A stretch of DNA of 64,000 nt from DAIOEK01 sp963828285 (GTDB lineage: Bacteria > Chloroflexota > Anaerolineae > Anaerolineales > Anaerolineaceae): assembly GCA_963828285.1 (NCBI GenBank), contig CAWHEB010000002.1:124001-188000 (forward strand), read 5' to 3'. The notes under the pieces are model-generated. The model was not told the DNA's origin, searched no databases, and was given only the letters and a program-made list of their open reading frames with translations. The translations under genes and the position numbers were made by a program. Below, one piece after another: positions 37,141-44,959 of this stretch; within the stretch, counting starts at the first letter, position 1, and the number at the start of each line of letters is the position of its first letter.

Positions 37141-37980
37141 ATGATCGAGAAATTATCCAACAGTTGGAAGTTGTTCAAAGCGAGTTTAGCAGTATTGTCA
37201 TCAGACAAAGAATTGATGATCTTCCCCATTCTTTCTTCTCTGGGCACCATTATAATTACGCTTTCCTTTGCCCTGCCGTTCATCCTCGGTGGATTCTTCG
37301 ATACAGCATTTATGGGGAAAATCTCACCCTTCGTCTGGATGGTTACCTTTGCCTTCTATGTAGTCCAGTATTGTGTTGTGTTCTTCGCAAACACAGCCCT
37401 GGTTGGAGCAGCCCACATTCGCTTACAGGGTGGTGACCCCACGGTTGGTGATGGTTTCCGCATCGCCGGCAGCCGTTTTGGACCCATCCTCGGTTATGCC
37501 CTGATCGCAGCCACAGTCGGTGTGATCATGCAGATCTTTAATAGGAAGAGTAAAGGGTTTGGCAGATTGATTGTTTCACTTGTAGGTTTTGCCTGGAACA
37601 TAGCCACCTATCTTGTTGTCCCTGTTCTGGCTATTGAAGGGATCGGTCCAATCGAAGCGATCAAACGCAGTGTTAGCTTGTTGAAAGCAACATGGGGAGA
37701 ACAACTAGCCGGAAATTACGGCCTGGGATTTATCTTTGGGATTGCATATTTCGTTGTTTTTGCCGTCTCTTTGCCGATCATCATTCTGGCACTCAGCCAG
37801 CAGTTATGGGTCATGGCCGCGGTACTATTCGTGATCTTCTTGATCGTACTGGTCCTGATGGGTTTATTGAATGCCAGCCTGACCGGAATATACTCCGCTG
37901 CAGTGTATGAATATGCGGTAAGTGGAAAAACATCTGCTTTCTTTGAAAAAGATATGGTCACAAAAGCTTTCCAAGGCTAA
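37141..37980 (+). CDS. DUF6159-like multi-pass membrane protein
   Basis: 279-aa integral membrane protein with about six hydrophobic helices. It opens with KLSNSWKLFKASLAVLSSDK followed by ELMIFPILS, the hallmark of DUF6159-type proteins, whose function is unknown. A cytoplasmic-type loop EGIGPIEAIKRSVSLLKATW (about 172-191) is also family-like. ATG 37141 is preferred because CGGAGA precedes it and the family motif then starts the protein; an in-frame start at 36976 adds AT-rich, non-conserved residues. TATACT (37105-37110) is a candidate -10. The 266-nt spacer before it, separating it from gene D on the other strand, shows no further gene. Confidence 0.78.
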   Translation: MIEKLSNSWKLFKASLAVLSSDKELMIFPILSSLGTIIITLSFALPFILGGFFDTAFMGKISPFVWMVTFAFYVVQYCVVFFANTALVGAAHIRLQGGDPTVGDGFRIAGSRFGPILGYALIAATVGVIMQIFNRKSKGFGRLIVSLVGFAWNIATYLVVPVLAIEGIGPIEAIKRSVSLLKATWGEQLAGNYGLGFIFGIAYFVVFAVSLPIIILALSQQLWVMAAVLFVIFLIVLVLMGLLNASLTGIYSAAVYEYAVSGKTSAFFEKDMVTKAFQG

Positions 37981-38008
37981 TCAAATTCCATCCGTGGGAT
38001 TGATATAC

Positions 38009-38030
38009 GGGCGGACAGAGATGTCCGCCC
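38009..38030 (+). terminator. Hairpin after the DUF6159-like gene
   Basis: GGGCGGACA (38009-38017) and TGTCCGCCC (38022-38030) form a perfect 9-bp GC-rich stem with a GAGA loop. Only a short T-rich stretch (TTCACTTT) follows. Confidence 0.65.
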
Positions 38031-38114
38031 TTCACTTTAAGATTTAATTCCCTTCACATATCCTTGCATCACACCCACACATATCTATACTGAGATTAAG
38101 TTCATAAGGAGGAG

Positions 38115-38480
38115 ATGATGGGACGTGTGATCCACTTTGAAATCAGCGCAGACAAACCGGAGAGAGCGATCAAGTTTTATCAGGATGCGCTTGGCTGGGA
38201 TATCAAGAAATTTGACAGCGAACAGGATTATTGGCTGTGCATGACCGGTGATGAAAAGAATCCCGGTATCGATGGTGCCATCATGATGCGGGAAAAACCT
38301 GGAGAAGGAATGATCAATACCATCGATGTCGAATCAATAGAAGATTCTCGAAAAAAGATCCTCGCAAGTGGCGGAAAACTGATCAGCGATGTAAATCCGA
38401 TCCCTGGTGTGGGATTATTCTGTTACTGCGAAGATACTGAGGGTAATAAAATTGGAATCATGCAATCTGAACGGAGCTGA
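38115..38480 (+). CDS. VOC/glyoxalase-fold protein
   Basis: 121-aa cytoplasmic protein of the vicinal-oxygen-chelate superfamily. It starts with VIHFEISADKPERAIKFYQDALGW, the classic first beta-alpha-beta unit with His6, and ends with FCYCEDTEGNKIGIMQ, the matching metal-side Glu strand. The reaction cannot be read from sequence: members include lyases, dioxygenases and antibiotic-binding proteins. AAGGAGG lies just before two consecutive ATGs (38115 and 38118); either may be used. The ankyrin gene follows 2 nt later, so the two form an operon. Confidence 0.87.
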   Translation: MMGRVIHFEISADKPERAIKFYQDALGWDIKKFDSEQDYWLCMTGDEKNPGIDGAIMMREKPGEGMINTIDVESIEDSRKKILASGGKLISDVNPIPGVGLFCYCEDTEGNKIGIMQSERS

Positions 38481-38482
38481 CA

Positions 38483-39125
38483 TTGACAAAAGCAGATTTT
38501 TTCAACGCGATCAAAGCTGGAGATCAAGATGCCATTGACAAGTGCCTTGAAGAAAACCCAGAATACGTAGACAGTAACGATGAGAATGGAGTCAGCTCTG
38601 TTCTATTGGCGTTGTACTCAAATGAACCTGAGATCGCCCGGAAACTATCAGAATTAAAGAAAACCATCACCTTCTTTGAAGCGTCCGCCATGGGAAACGT
38701 GAATCTCATGGAACAGATCGTTAGCTCATCCAATGTCAAAATCAATGCATATTCGCCGGACGGATTTCAAGCCTTAGGGTATGCTTCTTTTTAATCATGA
38801 AGATGCAGCGAGGTATCTACTAGACCACGGGGCTGAGGTGAACGCACCATCAAAGAATTCTTTTGGGGTATATCCCGTTCACTCTGCTGCTGCCGCCAGA
38901 AATAATACCATTTTAGGTTGGCTGCTGGAAGCTGGAGCTGATCCGAATGCCACCCAATCCGGGGAATTCACTCCGCTGCATACTGCTGCCGATCATGGGG
39001 ATACCGAGATGATCCATCTGCTGTTGCGGTTTGGCGCAAGTATTTATGCAATGACCAAGGATGGGAGATCTCCACGACAGATTGCCATCACCGCCAGACA
39101 CACTGAGGCCGCTTCCCTTTTGTGA
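38483..39125 (+). pseudogene. Ankyrin-repeat protein (frameshifted)
   Basis: Two overlapping frames (38483-38794 and 38781-39125) together give one ankyrin-repeat protein of about 210 residues. The first has KADFFNAIKAGDQDAIDKCL, the cap typical of small bacterial ankyrin proteins, and breaks inside GYASF. The second resumes with NHEDAARYLLDHGAEVN and repeats PVHSAAAARNNTILGWLLEAGADPN and PLHTAADHGDTEMIHLLLRFGA. The break falls in a T5 run near 38792, a classic indel site. The start is TTG at 38483. It shares an operon with the VOC gene. Likely a cytoplasmic protein-binding scaffold. Confidence 0.78.
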
Positions 39126-39134
39126 ACAGGAAAA

Positions 39135-39968
39135 CTAATACTGTCCATCCCATTCATCAGGTTCGGTATGGATCTGTTTATCGAGAACAAAACGTGTGAG
39201 GACGAGAACTGATATTGCCAGAACAATCAGGATTACAGCCAAAGTAACCGCAGAATCAAGATTTGATTCGAATCCGAGAAAGACGGCCAGAGGCATAGTC
39301 TGGGTGCGTCCCTGAAAGTTACCGGCAAATAAAATCGTTGCCCCAAATTCACCAAGCGCCCGCGCCCAACACATCACCAAACCATTCAGCATCGGCCGGA
39401 TGTTCATCGGCAGCATGATGTAACGGATGACCTGCCATCGCGATGCACCATCGAGAGCTGCAGCCCGTTTGATTTCGCAGCTCACACTCTCAAATCCCTG
39501 TGCGGTTGCACGGATGTAATAAGGCGCGGCGATGAATAATTGAGCCATTACAACGGCGGCGAGGGTATATGGAATTTGAATTCCAAAGAGGTTCAACCAG
39601 CGCCCGATCAACCCCACCCTGCCAAAAACCAACAGTAAAGCTAATCCTGCAACCGCAGGTGGCAAAACCGTCGGCAGATCAACAAGGATATCGGCTACAC
39701 GGGCTGCCGGCAATTTTCGGTGATGAAGTAAGTATGCCACCGGCGTTCCTAACACCAATGCCAGGATCACAGTGATAAAAGTGGAATATAGGCTGATCCG
39801 AATGGCATCAGTCACCACCTTGTATTGAATGTTAACAATGAATGATTGCGGCGTGAGTTTGAAGAATAACGCAATGAGCGGGATGGAGAAAAAAAGCAGT
39901 AATGGCCACGAATATATCTGCCAGCGGATCCCTCTGCCAAAGGATCTGTGTTTGACTGCATTACTCAT
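39135..39968 (-). CDS. ModB/CysT-type ABC transporter permease (orphan)
   Basis: 277-aa inner-membrane permease with about six helices. DLPTVLPPAVAGLALLLVFG and the EAA-type loop (KRAAALDGASRWQVIRYIMLP) place it with molybdate/tungstate/sulfate permeases, closest in style to ModB. ATG 39968 overlaps the stop of the padR-like gene by 1 nt (TAATG), with GGAG inside padR as ribosome site. No ModC-type ATPase or ModA-type binding protein is found nearby, so it must borrow partners from elsewhere. The substrate is therefore tentative. Confidence 0.82.
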   Translation of the reverse strand: MSNAVKHRSFGRGIRWQIYSWPLLLFFSIPLIALFFKLTPQSFIVNIQYKVVTDAIRISLYSTFITVILALVLGTPVAYLLHHRKLPAARVADILVDLPTVLPPAVAGLALLLVFGRVGLIGRWLNLFGIQIPYTLAAVVMAQLFIAAPYYIRATAQGFESVSCEIKRAAALDGASRWQVIRYIMLPMNIRPMLNGLVMCWARALGEFGATILFAGNFQGRTQTMPLAVFLGFESNLDSAVTLAVILIVLAISVLVLTRFVLDKQIHTEPDEWDGQY

Positions 39969-40501
39969 TAGAGGGTCTCCAGTGTATGTTTGACCCAATT
40001 GGTGATCGATTCAATTTGAGACTGTTTGTAGTCTAGAAGCGCACGCGAAAACACGTCACCTTCTGTTTCTGCGATATGAACTTGATGGTATTGCAGCCAT
40101 TGAGCACAGACATCCAACTGACGTTGAAGCAATTGCCGGGCTAACTCTTTTCCGCCAAGGAACGAGAAATATAACCTGGCAAGGAATTCCTGCCGAATTT
40201 CGCGGATATGGTCAACCGGGCTGCCGCGCCACTCATTGAAGGCATCCAGGCCATTCTTTTGGATGGTATATACTCTGCGAACAGGCAGAGTACCCGATTC
40301 AACGATCTCATTATGGATGTAGCCCAGCTCCTCCAGCTTCTCCAGCATCGCATAAACCAAAGATAGCTTGACCGAAAAGATCTGGTTAATATCCGGGTTA
40401 GTCTGGACAGCCTTAAATATTTCATATCCATGCATTGGACCTTCTGATAAAAAACCAAGCAAGATATATTCAGCGGAAAGTGGTTGAGCAGTTCGTGGCA
40501 T
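39968..40501 (-). CDS. PadR-family transcriptional regulator
   Basis: 177-aa regulator with an N-terminal winged helix of PadR type (about 8-85): YILLGFLSEGPMHGYEIFKA, LSLVYAMLEKLEELGYI and RRVYTIQKNGLDAFNEW. The C-terminal half (about 90-177) is a helical dimerisation arm, as in PadR subfamily 1. It is translationally coupled to the ModB-like permease, so it may control that transporter or sense its substrate; PadR with a Mod-type permease is not a standard pair. The upstream spacer is AT-rich and contains ACTAGT-type palindromic sequence that could be an operator. Confidence 0.88.
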   Translation of the reverse strand: MPRTAQPLSAEYILLGFLSEGPMHGYEIFKAVQTNPDINQIFSVKLSLVYAMLEKLEELGYIHNEIVESGTLPVRRVYTIQKNGLDAFNEWRGSPVDHIREIRQEFLARLYFSFLGGKELARQLLQRQLDVCAQWLQYHQVHIAETEGDVFSRALLDYKQSQIESITNWVKHTLETL

Positions 40502-40592
40502 AATTATTTAACTAGTACTCATTTATTGGGTATATTTTATCTATGAAACTCAAATACATCAATGGCAATTGGGAATTGATTTTTTCCGCTGA

Positions 40593-40598
40593 TATAAT
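40593..40598 (+). promoter_or_regulatory. -10 box of the GT-C-like gene, near-leaderless
   Basis: A perfect TATAAT lies 8 nt before the ATG at 40607, with TTGGGA 18 nt upstream of it as a weak -35. No Shine-Dalgarno site is present. Confidence 0.45.
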
Positions 40599-40606
40599 TT
40601 ACTTGT

Positions 40607-42199
40607 ATGTTCACCTCTTTGCGACGGAACTGGATATCCACCCTTAACTGGTTACTTCTGATCATTTTCGTGATCCTGGCCGGTTACACTTCGGTAACCA
40701 GGTACTACAAGTATTCATACGATTCGATGAATTACATTGATATTTCACGAAACATCGCCGCTGGCAAAGGTATCGTACAAAACTCGCTGGGATTCAACCG
40801 GACGATAACCATTTCGCCCACAGATAACATTCCATCCCCTTCCACACAACAACCACCACTTTACCCCCTGATATTGTCGACGTTTGAATTGGTTGGAATA
40901 TCCGGAGCATTTGCAGCCAAAATTATCAGCATGATCCTACTGGCAGCGATTCCCGGATTGGTCATCCTGCTATTAAAAGAAGAAGGTCTTGAGACTGGAT
41001 TATTAGTTGCGGTATGCCTGCTTTTCTATCTACCGTTCCGAGAGATAGGTAAGTATGCCTGGACCGAACCGTTGAGCATATTTTTCTTTCTAACTTCTAT
41101 TCTTCTATTGAAAGAGTCCTCAGGCAAATCGAAATTTATTTTGTTGGCATTATCCGGCTTTGTCTGCGGACTTTCCGGAGCTACCCGCTATTTTTTCATG
41201 TTCAGCCTTCCATTCATTCTTGTTCTCCTCCTATTCAAAGAAAAAATCTGGACAGATAGATTAAAGGCGTGCATATTCTTTACCTTTGGCTGGTTCGTGG
41301 CTGAAGTTCCTGTTCTGGTTCGCAATTTCGCTATCGATGGTCAATTATTGCCCGGTTTACTTCCCTCATCATCACCCCTGCTTGCCAACCTGCAGGATCT
41401 CGGGAAAGCAGCCTTCGAACAATCGATCGTGTATATCCCATCCACACTCTCGAACTATCTGGCGATCGGACTAATAGCGATATTAGTTGTCATTGTCCTC
41501 ACCCGAACGAAAAGGGAATCTCAAGATAACAATCAGTCACCAAATTTGACTTTATGGATCCTGGGATTATGGTCTACATCTTATTTGGTTTTACTTGTTT
41601 ATCAACGCACACAAACCCACTTTGACAATATCAATTTGCGTCTGACTGCACCAGCTTTAATTCTGTTGTTCGTGATCATTCTTGTATTTCTGATCCGCGC
41701 GGTGGTTCCATCCCAACGGGCAAAACAATTAGCGGCTGTTTTTCTATTACTATTAGGTTGCGGTCTGGAGATCAATACACTGATCAGTATTCCACCATAT
41801 CATCAACTGGATGGATTAATGGGATCGCCACGATACCGTCTGGCGAAAAAACTCACCGGGAAGAACAACCTCATCATCGGACACAACACCATCGACATTA
41901 CCTTCCTTCTGCAGAAACCAACGATTTCATTCTCTTATTATCCAAGTACCCCCATGCCCAGCTATTCGGAGATCAAGGATTGGGCAAACACTCATTGTGG
42001 TGATTATGGGAAGATATATTTATTGCTTAAGAAGAGTGAATTGTCTGATCCCAATTACTTATTCAGAAATGGTTTATTCATCTCGGACCTTCTTGAGGGA
42101 GATATCAGCGCTTACCCGGAAGTAATCCTTGCAACCGAATACCAATCTGACACCGACCATTTGATCTACCAGTTTCTGTGTAACAGTATTGATCGATAA
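40607..42199 (+). CDS. Multi-pass membrane protein, GT-C/PMT-like glycosyltransferase candidate
   Basis: 530-aa membrane protein with about ten to eleven helices in the first 390 residues and a soluble C-terminal part. The first outside loop holds YSYDSMNYIDISRNIAAGKG (Asp near 38) and PSPSTQQPPLYPLIL, the pattern found in ArnT/PMT-type GT-C enzymes that use lipid-linked sugars. A role in adding sugars to lipids or proteins outside the membrane is therefore plausible. No polysaccharide genes adjoin it. The TATAAT just before the ATG suggests a leaderless mRNA. The fold is likely; the substrate is unknown. Confidence 0.68.
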   Translation: MFTSLRRNWISTLNWLLLIIFVILAGYTSVTRYYKYSYDSMNYIDISRNIAAGKGIVQNSLGFNRTITISPTDNIPSPSTQQPPLYPLILSTFELVGISGAFAAKIISMILLAAIPGLVILLLKEEGLETGLLVAVCLLFYLPFREIGKYAWTEPLSIFFFLTSILLLKESSGKSKFILLALSGFVCGLSGATRYFFMFSLPFILVLLLFKEKIWTDRLKACIFFTFGWFVAEVPVLVRNFAIDGQLLPGLLPSSSPLLANLQDLGKAAFEQSIVYIPSTLSNYLAIGLIAILVVIVLTRTKRESQDNNQSPNLTLWILGLWSTSYLVLLVYQRTQTHFDNINLRLTAPALILLFVIILVFLIRAVVPSQRAKQLAAVFLLLLGCGLEINTLISIPPYHQLDGLMGSPRYRLAKKLTGKNNLIIGHNTIDITFLLQKPTISFSYYPSTPMPSYSEIKDWANTHCGDYGKIYLLLKKSELSDPNYLFRNGLFISDLLEGDISAYPEVILATEYQSDTDHLIYQFLCNSIDR

Positions 42200-42229
42200 C
42201 AAGCAATCTGCACATTTTTGAAATGGGTT

Positions 42230-42270
42230 TTAAAGAAAAATCCCGTATGACCTCAACTGGTCATGCGGGA
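42230..42270 (-). terminator. Terminator of the panB operon
   Basis: TCCCGTATGACC (42241-42252) pairs with GGTCATGCGGGA (42259-42270), 12 bp with one G-T pair, loop TCAACT. On the minus strand TTTTTCTTT follows. It lies inside the spurious frame-shifted tail of the gene before it, which shows that the real stop is upstream. Confidence 0.85.
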
Positions 42271-42291
42271 TTATTAATTCTAAGATTTGAC

Positions 42292-43555
42292 CTACTTGTG
42301 CAAATTCCTGGCCGCGACGAAACTTAGACCGTGTTCGGTCAAGGCACGAGCGGTGTGATTTGCCGCGCTCTACCTTATCAAGATAGTTGATCCGCAAATT
42401 ATCCCAGTCGCCGCTCTTAATGACTTCGTCCTTTTCCCGGAAATAATCGAGGATATCGGACAGGTGTGCTCGGGTTATATCCACTTCAGGATCACCGCCT
42501 TCATGCTTGGCAGCGATATTCGCCACATGATCTGCGATCTCGACCAACTCATCGCGGCGATTGTAGGGTTGAATAACGATACTCTTCTGTGGTTCGGTGA
42601 TGTGATGCTCAAAGCGGATCACATTCTCGAAGCCAAGCACTTTTCGGAAGTCCGCAGTCAATTCCATGGTCTTGTTGTTGATGGAGTTTGACCAGTTAAA
42701 TCCGATCACCGGGGAAGTTCCGTCATCGCGGCTGTACATTTTGGCCATCATCATGATCCACAACGCATGATAAGGGTTATCAGAACCGAAAAATACTGAA
42801 ATCTTGAATTGTATATCCACACCTAGTTTGTAGAGCATGAAACCAAGCAGGATTGTCCCGGCGTTGAAGTTGAGCACATGCTGGACACCGTAATTGGTGT
42901 AATAATACAAAAATTCATCCAGCCACATCAATGCGTGTTCATTCGGTTGACCGATACCACCGAAGTAACCGGTAATCGTGTCCGGACCACCCAGGTGAGG
43001 ATTGGACCCATCCGTACCTTTGGTATCCAGGGTCTCTACAAAAGATGCGCCAATAATATCCAGCGCTGCGACGATGGCAGGCAGGTCGCCATCCGCTTCA
43101 GATTCTTTCATCTTACGAACAGCTATAAACCGCGCAGGGACCAGAGTCTGATTGGCAATTGCTTGTTCGGCCATGATCCGCACCCAGGGGAAATATTGCA
43201 GAGCAGATACTTCAAGGGTAACGGCAAATTCGTCCTTGAATTGGGTTGTTTTTGCTGCATCACCTAAAATCTTGTGGCGATAATCCGCAATGGATATAAA
43301 TGCTCCGCGGTCTTTCTGATCGATCAACCATTTTAGGTCATCGATATATTTCGGGGATCTTTCATTCACCTGCTTGAACAGGTTTTCCATTTTTCGAGAC
43401 TCAACATGTTTTCGATTGATCTCTTCGGGAGTGCCGTATTTTGCGACTACGGCGAGGAAATCGTTCATCACCCGACTGTTCGGATCCACAAGAACATTAT
43501 TGATGGCTTCCAACCGGGAAGCTGGAATTTGGAGAAGCTTTCGAAGATCGGTCAT
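42292..43555 (-). CDS. Unrecognised conserved-looking protein, panB partner (frameshifted near the end)
   Basis: About 420 residues, no signal peptide or membrane segment, normal codon use. I do not recognise the family. Notable features: a helical N-terminal 110 residues, then an alternating alpha/beta core with PNEHALMWLDEF, GVQHVLNFNAGTI, VFFGSDNPYHA, GFNWSNSINN and RFEHHITEP, which could be a TIM-barrel. The main frame continues through a terminator, which is not credible. A shift near 42350 lets it end at 42292 as ANHTARALTEHGLSFVAARN, a much more protein-like tail. AAGGAT precedes the ATG at 43555. It follows panB by 52 nt, so it shares that operon. Confidence 0.6.
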
Positions 43556-43607
43556 TTTTATCCTTTTTCCTATGGTTTCAATTGATCTAAAGAAAAAGAT
43601 CGCGGCC

Positions 43608-44462
43608 TTAGAGCATTTTCATCAATTCGTCATACTCTTCATCAGGCATTCCAAACCAATTCTCTGGTGCCGGAAAAACCTTTTCAGTCACCTCATTCAC
43701 ATATGTGGAAAGTCCCTGCCGTAATACTGCGCCGGCATCTGCAAATACTCTGGCCATGCGCGGCTTAAATTTGGGATAAAGTCCAAACGCATCATGGTAA
43801 ATAAGGAGCTGGCCATGGGCATAGGGTCCAGATCCCAGTGACATGATCAAGCAGTTTTTTGCCCGTTCTGTGATAAGTTTGCATAGCCGGTCTGGAACCA
43901 TCTCCAAAAGGATCATGAAAGCCCCGGCTTCTTCGAGCGCTTTTGCGTCATCCACGATCTTCTTGGCAGTTGCCGCGCTTTTCCCCTGCAACCGGAATCC
44001 GCCTAAGGCGCTGGCGCTCTGGGGTGTTAGACCAAGGTGGCCAATGGTAGGAATACCAGCAGCGACGATGCCCTTGATGCGGTCTGCCATCTCCGCACCG
44101 CCTTCCAACTTGATCGAATCGCAGCCGGCTTCAGCCATGAAACGTCCGGCATTTCGGATGGCAGTTTCAACAGAAGGCTGGTACGTCATGTAAGGCATAT
44201 CGCCTACCAGCCAGGTATTTGGCGCTCCACGGCGTACAGCGGCAGTGTGCCGCATCATATCATCCATCGTTACTGGCAATGTACTGTCATAACCCAGCAT
44301 GGTCATACCGAGACTATCGCCAACCAGGATCATATCCACTCCGGCTTCTTCCTGCATGTAGGCGACCGAATAATCGTAACAGGTCAGCCATGTGAGTGGT
44401 TTTCCCTCGGCAGCTTTTTTGAATATTCCCGGTAAAGTCAATTTCTTACGCTGTTCAGACAT
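43608..44462 (-). CDS. panB: 3-methyl-2-oxobutanoate hydroxymethyltransferase
   Basis: First enzyme of pantothenate and CoA synthesis: it transfers a hydroxymethyl group from methylene-THF to 2-oxoisovalerate. The 284-aa length is normal. Motifs: LTCYDYSVA, DMILVGDSLGMTMLGYDST (Asp ligand for Mg), VGDMPYMTY, KLEGG, GHLGLTPQS and the catalytic-type Glu in LLEMVPD, all in family order. AAGGAG precedes the ATG. No panC, panD or panE is seen nearby; the following gene in the operon is unrecognised. Confidence 0.95.
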   Translation of the reverse strand: MSEQRKKLTLPGIFKKAAEGKPLTWLTCYDYSVAYMQEEAGVDMILVGDSLGMTMLGYDSTLPVTMDDMMRHTAAVRRGAPNTWLVGDMPYMTYQPSVETAIRNAGRFMAEAGCDSIKLEGGAEMADRIKGIVAAGIPTIGHLGLTPQSASALGGFRLQGKSAATAKKIVDDAKALEEAGAFMILLEMVPDRLCKLITERAKNCLIMSLGSGPYAHGQLLIYHDAFGLYPKFKPRMARVFADAGAVLRQGLSTYVNEVTEKVFPAPENWFGMPDEEYDELMKML

Positions 44463-44924
44463 TTTTTCTCCTTATTGGTTGGTAATGGATGGGTGGTACA
44501 AGAAATTTTAGTTGTACTGAGATGGTTCCGATGAATTTCGCTGCTTTATAAACAAGCAATGTAACATCCTATTCCAAAATTGTGAAAGTCCAAATCCAGG
44601 ACATGAGATATCTATATCATAAACAAAACATTTTTGAAGTACCCAAAAGCTATTCAGTTATCAAACAGCAATTAACGGAAGGTAATGAAGGTTCGATCGA
44701 TTTGATATGGTTGAATAAATTTAGGGAAAAAAACTGTCCAGGATATGTAATTTGAAGAAAACCAAGTGATGGTTTTCAAATTCCATCCTATCCGATCGCG
44801 TGCGAAATTCAGTGTTTCTGGAAACCATAAGCACCTCAATACGACTCCGCAAGATACCTATATATATATCATAATTTTTATTTTGGTTATCGATTCCGTC
44901 GCCTAAATTAGGGATGAACATGAT
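44463..44924. other. Long intergenic region without a supported gene
   Basis: About 460 nt between panB (minus strand) and yifB (plus strand). It is AT-rich with short ATATAT stretches. The only sizeable frame (66 codons, minus, 44721-44921) lacks a ribosome site and looks random. It probably holds the panB promoter; no RNA gene, repeat array or riboswitch is recognised. Confidence 0.5.
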
Positions 44925-44953
44925 TTGACAATTTACCTCTCTCCATCTACACT
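44925..44953 (+). promoter_or_regulatory. Promoter of yifB, leaderless layout
   Basis: A perfect -35 TTGACA (44925-44930), a 17-nt spacer and TACACT (44948-44953) end exactly 6 nt before the ATG at 44960. No Shine-Dalgarno site is present. Confidence 0.65.
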
Positions 44954-44959
44954 TACCCC

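Noticed and set aside
44721..44921. 66-codon minus-strand frame in the panB-yifB spacer
   Set aside because: No ribosome binding site, no recognisable domain, AT-driven composition. Not supported as a gene.
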